DNA from: Cymbidium sinense
Taxonomy: Eukaryota > Streptophyta > Magnoliopsida > Asparagales > Orchidaceae
NCBI GenBank assembly: GCA_021442155.1
Contig: CM038222.1
Location: 53,501,352 to 53,565,351, forward strand
Length of the DNA: 64,000 bases
Reading direction: 5' to 3'
Numbering within the stretch: the first letter of the stretch is position 1; every line of letters begins with the position of its first letter. The notes under the pieces are model-generated. The model had not been told where the DNA came from, made no database searches, and saw only the letters and a program-made list of their open reading frames with translations. Shown here piece by piece: positions 47,613-60,500 of the stretch. The position numbers and the translations under genes were made by a program.

Positions 47613-48654
47613 CTCTTTTTATGCATTTTGACACCACATAGATCCGCATATATTCTTATTGAGGGTGATCATATACCACATTGAGGAGAAGATACTATCT
47701 CGAAAGATAGAAGTCACCACCCTACAATGGACCTAATCACCTCAACAAGGACTCCTAAGAATAATGAGTCTGCATATGAACCAGAGATTCTTCCGCTACT
47801 TTATATGGAAAAGTAAAGTAGGGTTTATTTTAAATCTAATTAAGTTCCTACAAAAAGCCCCATTAGTTAATTACATCCTAAGGAAGGGGTTCCTTAGAAT
47901 ACTGATTAAGGTAAATGATCATTATCTCCAAAGATTTTGAAGATTAATCAAATGATTGATCAAAGAGAGAGAGAGTTATCGACGAAGACAAATGGAAATG
48001 AGTAGGGGATGTTTAGGATACTAGGAAGCCTAGTAAACATCCCAAACTATCTTATGGTGGCTTTACATTTTTGAAATTGAGTTATTCTATTTGACTTGAA
48101 TTTTTATTAGAAGTTTATGACATATAATTCAATAATACAAGGTTATACAAATGTCTAAGAGGTGAGGATTTATGCTTATGACCCATAGAAGCAAGAAGCA
48201 ATCTCAGAACCTAAATCTAGGGAGCTTTGATGAGGACCAAAAGCACAACCAAAATCTAAGGTGAAAATGGGTATTTGGTTTGCCTCCACAAGAGAGGACA
48301 AACCACCCGACTGCTTGGACTTACAACTAACTGGAAGTGGCCGCCAACTAACTCCTCCTACGATTTTAAATTCATGTAGGCAAGTCATATGCTTTATGCA
48401 AGATAGCTAGGCTATTATTTATTTAGAAAGAGACTAAGTCCTTAAACTCACTCCCTAAGAGACTAGATCATGTAAGGGCATGAAAAATGACCTAGATCTA
48501 ATGCAAAAATATTACTTGTTATTTTTAATTTTGGACAATCTTTGATTCGCTTATAGGATTCATATGCCTAATGCATGAGAAGTAAGATTATGGCCAAAAT
48601 CAAGAAAAGGAGGTGTGTTTCCACCATGGCTCTCAAAGGTCAAGCCAAGTTTCG

Positions 48655-48780
48655 CTAGCAAAGGTGGAAGCTCTCCAATCAAGAGTGTAATAATATGCTT
48701 TTATGGATGATGTTATAAAGTAAGGTGGAAGCTCTCAAGAGGTGTAATATATGCTATGCTTTTATGATGTTATAAAAGAA
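48655..48780. repeat. Local tandem duplication inside LTR copy i
   Basis: The segment AAGGTGGAAGCTCTC...ATGTTATAAA occurs twice, at about 48660-48719 and 48722-48774, with small indels. Homologous regions of h and j have one copy, so it arose after copy i inserted. Confidence 0.7.
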
Positions 48781-49154
48781 ATACTCATCCAGCTAAGGGG
48801 TTGTTAATTATTTTATCTTGATTTTAACTTAGGCTTTAAATGAGGTTATGAGCTATTTATTTTAATTTTGAGTTGATTAATTTGGTAGAAGATTTATTTT
48901 CTCCTAGACCTTAATCATCATCCAGGCAATACATCAAGCAAGGAAGAAACTAGAAAAATATGGCATCTTAATGCACAAACTAAATAAACATCAAACAGTT
49001 TATAGATCTAACACAAAAGAATAAAAGGCCATTTGTGGTCGGGCACCTTCGTACAAACTTGAAAATAAATTGAGTAGCCAAGCTCTACCTTTATACAACC
49101 CAGATTGCAAATAAATTAATTTACAATCAAGTAAGGAAATTCATATTATTGGGG

Positions 49155-49187
49155 TCTTCATTCTTCATTCTTCATTCTTCATTCTTC
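49155..49187. repeat. Heptanucleotide microsatellite (CATTCTT)n
   Basis: About four and a half units of CATTCTT. The same site in copy h (about 37708) has two, so it varies among LTR copies. Confidence 0.8.
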
Positions 49188-52100
49188 TTTGGTTCCTTAT
49201 TTTGGATGGATGGAATGTGGATGCTCCCAAGACTTCACATGGAACATATGATGTAATCTTATGACCAATGCTCATCCAAATCTCCCATAACATTCATTCC
49301 AAAAATCATAATTGCAAAAATTACATGAAAAAAAAGTAAATCTAACTAACACCTGCAAAATAAAGATTAGCTAAACAAACCATACAAATCCCAAGCATGT
49401 ATATTGGACTTAGCACCCACACATGTAACTGGTCCACTTAGCCTATTATTATGCTTTATAAGCACACAAATAATTATATTTTTATTTATTACGTCACCCT
49501 TTTAAGCACAATCCCCTGTAGAAAATAATGGTTAGACTAAGATTGCCTTACCATTCATTCTACACACATACACCCTAATATTTAGACTAAAATAAGTCAC
49601 CATTAAATAAAAGCACCGCCCTAACCTAAAGCTAGAAGTGGTGACTTAACCTAATGTGTGTGATTTAAAAAGTTTGTGTGGTATGCTTAGCTATAGCTTT
49701 AGGTTTAGGTTTTCTAAGTGTGAAGATGTTCAACTTAGATGGGTGGTTTCATTTAAGTGGTTAATTGATTTGGGTTAATTTTATTTTATATTTTGATTTG
49801 GTTTAAGTGAATCCTATAATAAATTACTAAGTTATAAAGAGAGAGAAAAGAGAAGAGAACTTCTCTTTCCTTCCCTATCCTAAGTAATTTCTAAAGTGGA
49901 TTCATGTTTAATTTTGTTTAGTGGATGTCTTATTATGTATTTTAATTAATCTTAAGTTTAGATTAACTCTAAACAAACCTATTCAAAAAGAAAGGCATTT
50001 TTAAGGTTAAATAAAGTGAATTAAGATCACAAACCACACACCATTTCATTTCTTTCCCAACATGTATAGCATGCATATGAATAAATCCTAAGCATATCTA
50101 AACATACAAATGGAAATGTTTAGAACACTTTATGATGACTGGTAAGTGAATTACTTAAGAAAAATTGAATGCTTTTAAGATGCATGATTTTCATTAAGTA
50201 GAAAAGAGGTTTCTTATCCATTTTTCATGCACACATGTATGTATGAAAGGCATAAGTGATGATGTCATTAGTACTAGGGTGTAAGGTACAAGACCTACTT
50301 AGGGCTACTTAAAGCCTCACAACCCGGGTTGTCAGGACTAATATACCACTTTCCTTAAATACAAAACACATGTACAAAAGAAATGAATGAAAAGAAAGAT
50401 GCAAAGTTTGATTTGTTTTATTTTGTTTTGTTTATACAATTTATATGTGCAAATGTAGATCCTTCTTTAAGTAATAGTATAGATGGATAGAAGAGGATTA
50501 TACAAGTGTTGTGTTCTTTTCAATGAACAAATACACTTTGCAAATCTATTCAAAACCATACTAAAAGAAAGAGAAGGAAAACTACACTATATCTTCATAT
50601 TTACATCCACATGCAAGCTCATAAATAATTATAGGTGGTACACTTTTAGTTTTGGATATTTGATTTATAGATTTTGAAAATAGTTTTGAATTTAATAGTG
50701 ATAATAGCCATTCATATTTTACTTTAACCAAAACATGCAATTTGACATAAAAAAAAATTTCATTTTAATTTGATTTTTGAAAAGCATAAATGCATGAAAC
50801 TTATATGACATACACATTTAGCATGTTAGGGAAGAACTAAAATGATGAAATCATGTAAACACATTCACATTAATTAATTCCTTAAGACAATCTTATGAAA
50901 TAAGAAAGCTTAAAGCAAATCAAATTTTTTTTAAAGAAGGTTTGATATTGTTTTAAGTTTGATTTAATTTGAGAAATGTGAGTTTAGTTTTGCCATTCCT
51001 AACCCATTCCCACATATGTTTGTTATTTTATTTTAATTTTTAGGTGATTAGATTAATTTTATGCTTTGGTTAGGTTAAGGTATGAATTAAGTGTGTTAAT
51101 TACCCCTTACATACACCTTAGCATATTAATCAAATAATTATGAGCCAATGAGATGACATAAAATCACACAAGGAATTTAAATCAATGCACCTAAAGAAAG
51201 AAATGCATTTAACTCATGATTAATGATTAATTAAATAAGGGGTTTAACTTAAGTAATTTCATAACCTCTCACACAATGTGTGAATTGGGTTTTGATTTTC
51301 TTAATTGTGATTAAACTCTTGAACACCTAAGCTTCTACCCAAGATAGATTAATTGAGTTATAGAAAGTTTTAGAATTTTATGAAATTAATTAAAGGGATA
51401 ATTAGTGAATTAACCCATTAAGGTTGGATTAAGAAAGAGAAAGGGGTTTAAGAAATATCTTATGGAAAGTATCCCAAATATATTCCCTAAACCTTATATT
51501 CACTTAATCAAAACTTAATTGACTCAATTAAAACCATACTTAGCTTAAATATTAATTAGAGTGAAGGAATGAACTTAATTCTAAATATAAATCCCAAGAA
51601 AATTAGGGAGGTAGAGTCATCCCACTAATTACACAAGTTTGGGATTAATCAATGGAGTAATTAGAGGGTAATTAGCAAAATAACATTTTCCAATAAAACC
51701 CAAATTAGAAAAAACTATTTAAAATTCATTTAAAATCATTTTAAAATATTTTATGTTCAATTATCTATCAAATGCAATTTATTTCATATTTTTTTTTGAT
51801 TTTCTAGGCTTAGATATGAATTTAAAGTTTCCAAATTAGTTAATCATTAATAATATTAAATGTTAATCCCCATGGGCGTTGACATGCTTTCCATGTATGA
51901 CGTGATGGATAATAAAGTTGTCACATAAGCGTGAGCGGTGCTTCTCTCACCCATCCGATCAAGGATGGACATGATAAATTCGTGGATCAAATGAGCTAAA
52001 ATATGGATTCTACACATCTTAATCACGATCGTCCATCTAAAATGGACGGATGGATGACCCATGATCTATCCCTGTAAATATTTGTGAAGGATGGACACCA

Positions 52101-53039
52101 TCTTCAAGGGGATGATTCGAGCTAGATTGAGCTCAGATTGATCCCAAAATTTACCCACACCATCTAAGCACAAGGGTAAACACATCTAATAGCTAGATTT
52201 GTATGACATTAAAATTCACTTTATAAAGGACCAAACCATATTGAATTTAATCTTAATTTAATGGCTAACCTCATAGGAGGTGATCATCAACGTTCAATTC
52301 CCTTGGAGAAGCTTCCTCTAGCGGAGATAAGCTTTGTTGAGTTTGGAGGCTCTAAGATTGGGTAAATCCTCCTATGGGCCAACTCCACTTGCACTTGAGC
52401 TCGATCTTAATCAAATTCAATCCTCTATTGCCTTTGGAGCTTGGGAAAGAGCTTAGTCGAACTCGACTTGGTCCTCTGATGAAGCTTGAAGAAGGAATTG
52501 GGTTGATGTTGAGTGTGGAGTAAGTTGGATTTTTGGTGGAGCTCCCCTATTTTCAACCTATGAAAATTGAGAATGGGAAAATGTATTTCACTCTAGGAAG
52601 CTTGGAATCACTTGGCAAAGGCTCCTCTGGCTTCCCTTAGCTCAATCAAGTATGAGTGTGTGAAGATTGATTGAAGGAGATGCCATTTTGATCCAATTAA
52701 GCTTATGCAATGGGTTTGTTATGCTATTATAGGTGTCCTTGAATTGGTTTGGCAGGAGAAGGGGGGTGGGGAGTGATGTGCTTTAATTGAGTGGAGGAGG
52801 GATTCCATGTGGCCAATTTCAAAGGAGGTGGTCAATTTTAGTTTTGTCCTAGGTTGGGCTGACCAAAACCCATTAGGTCATGTGCACTAGGTCCATTAGT
52901 GACCATTTGGTCCACCAAGAGGATTCCAAGTGTCCATTAAAAGGAATTGACAAAATTCCAAGTGGTTTTGATTTTGGTTACCCTATGGCCTAAGGGTAAA
53001 ATGGTTATTTAAACTTGATTTTAGTTTGAGTATATTTGA

Positions 53040-54010
53040 TATGATGAGAAAATAGGTTTGGCTAAGTTTCATTGAATTTGGAGTTGGTGTGAAATGATTT
53101 GGCTCATGTTGACCCATTTAGGTCAAAATGGGTCAACTTTTGAGTGACCAATTGGTCAAATTTGTTGGGGTTGACCATTTGAAATGTTTTGGTGGCTTTG
53201 GTTTGATTCAATTTGGTTTATATTTGGTTGGTTCAATTGCATTTAGGTCAAATGGGTCAAGTTGACCAATTTGACCCATTTGACCTATTTAATTTAGGTC
53301 ATGTTTATGTTTGGTTGGTCATATGAAATGGATTGGTATCTTTATTTCCAATCAATTTGGTTTATATTTGAGTTTGGCTCAATTTGACCTTTAGGTCAAG
53401 TTGGGTTCAAGGTCAATTGGGCTAGGTTAGGTCTAGTTGGCCAATTGAGGCTTTGGTCAAGTTAAACAATCATTTTGGAATGAACTTGACCCATTGGTTT
53501 CAATCAATTTGGCTTAGATCAAGTTTTCACATATTTTTACTTTTTAGGTCAAGTTGGGTCAAGTTAGGTCAAGTGGCAAATTGGGCTTGGTTAGGCTCAA
53601 ATATTGACTGGTCAAGTTCAAACATTGGTCATGAATGAGTTTTGATCAATGGTTTTAATCAATTTGGCTATGGTGATTTTGGCTATGTTGTTTCATTTTG
53701 GCTAAGTGTTGACTTGGTCAACCCTTAGGTTTGATTTGGTTTGACCCAATTTGAGTGATTGATCATCTCATGATGATTGTTGATCATGATGAGGAGGCAT
53801 GTGAGTTCAATCCAATTTGGTTAGGATTAGAATTTGGCTCATAAGGGTACTTTAGGTCACTTTGGGTCAAGTGAGCCTGAGTGGGTTAAATGGCTTGGTC
53901 AAAGCTTGATTTGAGTTTGATTGAACTTATATATGGACTTATGATTGAAATATGAATCCATTTACAAGTGATTTGAAGTCAAATGGGTTTTGATTCATTT
54001 GACAATTTCA
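53040..54010 (-). repeat. TTGACC/GGTCAA motif field of LTR copy i
   Basis: Same module as the other copies, with a 14-bp palindrome TGACCAATTGGTCA near 53145 and repeated TTGACCAATTTGACCC near 53260. Confidence 0.65.
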
Positions 54011-54915
54011 AGTTCAATGGGGTGAACATGAGTTTGACTTAAGTTTGATTTTTGAATTGAATTTTGATTTGATGATTAAAGTTTATGTTTAAATTTGAAT
54101 TCATGATTGAAGGATTGATTGAATCATGAAGAAAATCAAGTTTGGCTTGATTTGAAATTGATTTGGCTAAGTTCAAGATTTTGACTTGAAAGGCTTATGT
54201 TGAATTTGATTTTGAGTTTGATTTTGAGTTGGTTTTGGTTGTTTGAATTTATATTTCATTTATATATGTGAATATAAATGAGAATGTAAATGGGTTATGA
54301 GAAAATTTCAAAGATTTGAAGTGATTTGAACATGATCTAGGCTATGCCATTAAGTGCGAATCAAAGTGACTTAGGAAAGATTTGTGGTTTGAATTTGAAT
54401 TTTGGATTTAGTTTGATTGATTTGAATTTATATTTCATTCATATTTGTGAATATAAATGAGAATATAAATGGGTTATGAGAAAAATTTCATGACTTTGAA
54501 TTGATTTAGGTTTGACTTTGGCTAAGAAGGGATTACGTGACTTAAGAAATATTTTTAATTTTAATCATAAGAATTAGGTTTGAATTTGTTTTGATATTTC
54601 AATGAGGTGGCATTGATTTGAGTGTGGAGTAAATCAATTATCTTTGGAATTGATTTAGGTTTGATCTGATTTGATTTGGAGTTTGACTTGAAGGAAGGAA
54701 GTGAGGAATGTGGTTCAAGCTATAGGGGTATCAAATTTTCCCAACCCCTGGGCATGACCTATTCCTATGGCTAACCCTTCTAAGTCTCTAGGGCTAGGTT
54801 TAGTGTCAACCTAATCATTAGATGTGTCTTAAGACTAAGGATCTTTTAAAGTTTAAGAGGAGTCGTATGTCTAAGATGGAGGGGTTGAGAGCTCATCCTA
54901 AAAATGAGGTCAATA

Positions 54916-57479
54916 ATAGGTGCCCAATAGGTGTGGTGTGACTGACAAGGAACATGCGTATTATGTTTGAAATGATCGATAACATGAATGATTACAAGCA
55001 CTTGAATGATCTACTCTAAAAGGTGTAGAAGGAATCCAGCTTAGTGCAATGTGACTCTACTTATATCAAGGACATAAGAGAGGGAAGGAAGACACTAGGG
55101 ATAGAGTATGTGAACCTTCCACTAGGGAACAGTTCAGTTATCCAAGGGATGAGAGGTTTGATTTGATTTGAGTCTCACTGGGAAAAAAATTTGATTTGAT
55201 TAATTAAGTTCTGCTGGGGAAGAGGGTTTGATTTGTTTCATTTTGTTGTTTGTTTAATTGTGTTTATTTTGACTCCACATAGATGACAAGTGAACTCTCC
55301 TTGGAGGCAAGTTCAAGTCATCCACAAGGGAGAAAGGTGAAATCCATTGAGGGTTAGAATTCTAGATTCGCTGGGGAGCTAGAAAGATTTGCATCTCATT
55401 GAGTAGGAGAAAAACATTAGATTTAGATTGATTGATTATTTTTTATTTTATTTTTTTCAATTTTTTTTTAAAATTTGGATTTTGAAATGGACCTTGTTGG
55501 TTTGTGATGGACCTCACTAAGTAGGAGCCATGGAGGCCTAGACCTAACTCATATTTACCAATCCATAGGGATAGTTTACTAAACATATAGTAGGACTAGC
55601 CAACCAAAGGCAATGCCTTTTGGTGCGTAGCAACTGTACTAGAAACGAAAGCATAGTCAACTTATATTCTCCAAAGTAAGGACCAGTTGCTAGAGTGATC
55701 TATTGGCAAGGTAATGGATCGAACGCAACCTAGGGATGATTATTGAGTGAATGCCGCTGGGGGACTTAGATCAACTCAAAGTTAGTCAAGATTAATTTTA
55801 TTTTTAGATTTATTTTGATGAGTCCCATTGGTTTGCGATGGACTGCACTGAGTAGATGCCATAGAGGCCTTGACCCAACTCAGATTTATCAATCCAAATG
55901 GGGTTGTCTACCAACCACAAGGTAGGACTATCCAACCAAGGGGATGCCTTTCAAATTGCAATGGTCAAGTTTTAAGAAGAAAGTGCAGGGACTCATATCT
56001 TCTAAAAATAAGAAACTGGTGGTGGTAAGGCAACATTGAGTCGACTTATCGAATTATTGAGTGAATGTAGCCGGGGGACTTAAATCAGTTCAAGGATAGT
56101 CAAAGATTAATTTTATTTTTTAGTTTATGTTGATGGATTCCATTGGTTTGCAATGGATCACACTGAGAAGGAGCTTATATCAGCTTAGACCTATCTCAGA
56201 TTTATTGAACCAAAGGGAGTAGCTTCCCAACCGATGGGAGAACTATCTAACCAAAGGAGTGCCTTTCGGTTTGCAATGATCAATTGAAGGGAAGAAAGCT
56301 CAGGGACTCACATCTTCCACTACAAAAGACCACTGGAGTAATCGGTTGCTTTGGGCAACAAATCGATCTTTGGCTAATTAAATTTACTTTATTGTAGTAC
56401 CAAGAGTTGTGTAAGATTTAACCTAGGGCTGCCCATCAATTTGGGACAATCATGCTAGAAAGAATGCATCGTAGGCTTATATCTTCCAAAGTGGAATGAC
56501 TGCCGGGGTAACCTGTTTGTGGCAAAATAGATTGAATCTGATCTAAGGGTGACTACGGAGTGAGTACCAACCCGGGGATTTATTTTAACTCAGGTAGTCA
56601 GGAAATTCCTATAGGGAGTTTTGCTGATATTGCCCTAAAGATAGGATGCTTGCTTGAGAGAAGGGGCCCTTTGGGGGCTTGAATTCCTAATCCAGAAGCT
56701 AATATTTATTTGTTGATCATGGATCTTATTAGTTTGCAAGAGATCAAACTGAGAAGAAGCTTAAATTAGCCTAGACTTATCTCAGATTTACTGAACCAAA
56801 GAAGAATTTTCTCATCCGCTGAATAAATTCTCCAACCATAGGAGTGGCTACTAGGAAAGGGGGATTGTACAATCCAAAAGTAACATGGCTAGTGTCTAAA
56901 TGGGCTCACAAAGGACTTGATCCAAATAAAATTCCCACAGGAAGAGGGACCTTTAAGGGCTTAATCTAAAACTCTGGAGAACAAGACATGGCTAGTCATA
57001 TATTAAATAGGTATACAGGGGCCAACTCAAGTAGAATGTGCGGGGACTCACATCTATCAAAAGTGGTGTATCCACTAGGTGAGTCGCTATCAGCATAGCG
57101 AACATCAACCAACCTAAGGTGCCCATCTCTTTTCAATAATCAGCCTACGAAGAAAGCTCGGGGACTCACATCCTCCTATAGTGGAACTGATCCCTGGGAT
57201 ATTCTGTCTTCGGCTCGACAGGTGCCATCTAACTTAGGGCGACTATAGAGTGAATGCCGTTGGGGGACTTATATTGACTCAAATATAATCAAGTGGAAAG
57301 GAGCCTCTAGGGGACTTATCCTAAACCTCAAATATACTTGACCTAGTTAGATCATGATGATTAGTTCATGAAGAAAGCTTGATGACTCACATCTTCTTAA
57401 ATGAAATCAACATGAGATAACTTACTGACTAGGTCGTGAAGTCTACCATACTAACAAGGTGCTCGTTGGTTTGCAATGG
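54916..57479 (-). repeat. 3' non-coding repeat region, interrupted by LTR copy j
   Basis: It begins ATAGGTGCCCAATAGG after copy i and runs through short (55070-55400) and long (55480-57470) unit types. It ends abruptly at GGTTTGCAATGG (57479), inside the same unit that continues normally at 8395 and 46130. No pol is present because the rest of this element lies beyond the inserted copy j. Confidence 0.7.
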
Positions 57480-57490
57480 TGTGGTGAATA

Positions 57491-57564
57491 AATTTTTATA
57501 AGGGGAGGGTAGGTCGCCTTTCAAATCTATGAGGAGAAAAGAAAGAGGAACCCTTACAAAAATT
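57491..57564. repeat. Inverted repeat near LTR 3' terminus (copy j)
   Basis: AATTTTTATAAGGG (57491-57504) and CCCTTACAAAAATT (57551-57564) pair over 14 bp with one mismatch, 11 bp inside the LTR end. The sequence is unrelated to the one in copy i. Confidence 0.6.
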
Positions 57565-60500
57565 CATCTTGGTAAGATGTCACGCAGATCCATAGATGTA
57601 CTTATTCAGGTGATCAGATACATCATCAAGGTATAGTGTACTATATCGAAAGATAGAAGTCACTATCCTTTAATGGAACTAATCACCTTAATAAGGACTC
57701 CTAAGGATGATGGGTTTGCATATGCACTAGAGATTCTTCCCCTACTTTACACGCTAAAGTAAAGTAGGTAGGTTCGTTAAGTTTCTTATAGGGGCAAGCC
57801 GCCATAGTTAATTACATCCTAAGGACCGAGATCCCTTAGGAAAACTCTCAATTAAGGTAAATGATCATTATCTTTGAAGATTTCAATAGGGAAGGATTAT
57901 CAATTGATTGGTTTATGCTTGAAGATCAAATGGGATTGATTAAAAGAGGGAGTTATTATCGAAGCCAAAATGAGAAAAAAGTAAGAGATGCTCATGATGC
58001 TAGGAAACCAGTGAGCATATCAAACTATCCTATAATTGGGCTTTATATTTTAGAAATTAATTTAGATTGTTTGAGTTGTATTTTTCATTAAAATTTTAGG
58101 ACTTAAGATTCCTTTTTACAAGATTAAAAAAATGCCTAAGAGGTGAGGAATTAATCTTATAGCCCATAAAGGGGAGAAGCAACCTTCGAACCTAAATCTA
58201 GGGAGCTTCGACGAGGGCCGGGAGCACAACCTAAATTTAAGGTGAAAAATGGGTTATTGGTTTGCCTCCACAAGAGAGGACAAACCACCCGATAGCTGAG
58301 ATTTACAACCGCCTTGGGGTGGCCGCCAACTAACTCATCCTACAATTTTAAATACATGTAGGCAAGTCTTTATGCTTATGTAAGATAGCTAGACTATTTT
58401 TATTTAGTAAGAAGCTAAGTCCTTAAACTCACTACCTAAAGAGATTAGATCATGTTAAGGGACATGTTTCAAATGACTAAATCTAATGCGATTCAAATTT
58501 CATTTTATTTTTATTTTTGGACAATAGTTTTGACTAAAGCAAGTAGGATTTTTATGACTAATGCATGAGAAATTAGATTATTGGCCAAAATCAGTGAGAA
58601 GGTAGGAGGTGAGTTTCACCACGACCCTCAATGGTTAGGCCAGGTTCTCTAGCAAAGATGGAAGCCCTCCAATCAAGAGTGAAGTAAGATGCATTTGTGC
58701 ATGATATTATAAAGAAATGCTCATCCATCTAAGGGGTTGCTAATTATTTTATCTCCATTTTAATCCTAAGCTTTAGGTGAGGTTATGAGTTGTTTAATTT
58801 TAATTTGAATTGTTAAGTTGGGTAAAAGATTTATTTTTTCCTAAAGAGCCTAATCCATATCCAGGCCATACATAAAGCAAGGAAGAAACTAGGAAAATCA
58901 TACCACTTAATGCAAAAGCTAAATAAATCATTAAAAACTTTATAAAGCTAATCACGAAGAGAATAAGTGGTTGTTTGTGGTCGGGCGCCACCGCACAAAT
59001 CTGAAAATATCAAATGTGGGTAGCCAAGCTCTACCCTTATATAACTTGGATTACAAATAAATTAAATTATAATTTAAGAGAAGGAATTCATTGTTATGGG
59101 GGGTCTTCAAGCTTTATTCTTCTTTCTTTCTTCCTCTTCTTTGGTTCCTCCTTTGGATGATTGGAAGGAGGATGCTCCAAGGCTTCACATGGCGCATAAG
59201 ATAGGATCTTATAACTAATGTTCATCCTAATCCCCATAACAAATTGTTCCAAAATCCTAAATATATACAATTTTTACATGAAAAGGAGAAGTAGAAATTT
59301 AACTAACACCTAAAACAAAGGTTAGTTATATCACACCACACATATCCCAAGCATGTACATTGGACTTATCACCCCACACATGGTTGGCTAAGTCCACCTG
59401 ACCTATGGATTATGCTTAGGGGTATAAAGCACCTACAAGCAAGAAGCATTTATATTTTTATTTATGATATCACCCCTTAAGCACAATCCCCTGCATAAAA
59501 GAGCAGTTAAGCTAAGCACATCCTACCATTCATTCTATGAGCATACCCCCTAACATCCAGTCTAAAATATTCATCACAAAATAAACAAACATCAAACCAT
59601 ACGCTGGCCTAACCTAAAGCTAGAAGTGGTGACTTAAGAAAATATGTGTGCTTTGAAGGCTTATGTGGTATGCGTAGCTTAGTACTTTAGGTTTAAATTC
59701 TCTAAGTGTGAAGAACATGTTCAACTTAGAGGAGGGTTTCATTTAAATTGTTTAAGTGTTTTGGGTTATTTTTATTTCATGTTTTAATTTGGTTTAAGTG
59801 AAACCAACAATTAATTACTAAGTTATCAAGAGAGGGAAAGAGAAGAGAACTTCTCTTTCCTCCCCTAACCTTAAAGTAATTTTCTAATGTAGGTTTATGT
59901 TTTAATTTCATTTAGGTGAATATTTTGATTATATTTTCTAATTAATCCTAAGTTTAGATAAACTCTAAACAAACCTATTAAAAAAAAGGTATTTTAAGAT
60001 TAAATAAAATGATTCAAAATTCACATAACACACATTACTTCATTTCTTTCCCAACATATATAACATGCATATAGATGGACCCTAAGCATATCTACACATG
60101 AAAATGAGAATAATTAACACACTTTATGATGCATTCTAAGTAATCCATTTAAGAAAAGTTAGAAGTTGAATATACATTATTTTTCTTAAGTAGAAAAAGT
60201 TTTCCTTATCCAAAATTTCACATACATACATGAAGTAAGAAAGGCATAAGTACAACGCCATTGTTAACCAGAAGTGTAAGGTACAAGGCCTACTTAGGGC
60301 TACTGAAAGCCTCACAACCTTGGGGTTATCCAGACTGATATACCACTTTCCTTAAGTACAAACATGTATATAAAAGAGATGAAATAGAAATGCAATATGC
60401 AAAAAGTTATTTAATAGATTTATTTTTATTTATGCAATTTATGCTTGCAAGTATAGAACCCCTCTTAGATGAGAGAATAGGAATGAATAGGGTATGGAAT

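Larger units (their letters stand above)
47520..54915 (-). mobile_element. Complete giant LTR, 7.4 kb (copy i)
   Basis: The left (3') end TGTGGTGAA at 47520 is inserted in integrase of copy C. The right (5') end GGTCAATA at 54915 is followed by 3' non-coding repeats, making it the 3' LTR of a younger element. Modules from right to left: terminal block 54690-54915; AT repeats 54240-54540; TTGACC field 53040-54010; conserved box 52992-53010; leader about 52270-52700 with the TATA palindrome lost; donor-like site 52269; variable block 51870-52140; AT-rich section 48341-51870; terminal segment 47520-48340 with an inverted repeat at 47558-47612. It is closest in module sequence to copies e and j. 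Confidence 0.8.

Noticed and set aside
47520..48340. Terminal ~800-bp segment considered as an independent element (MITE or short LTR) adjoining the long LTR
   Set aside because: It is co-linear with the rest of the LTR in copies h, i and j, has no terminal repeat at its inner edge, and its outer edge supplies the TG of the LTR. Its absence in copy f is explained by insertion of copy e.
53453..53638. Plus-strand open frame in the TTGACC field
   Set aside because: Antisense to the LTR and made of repetitive GGTCAA words; no domain or conserved start.
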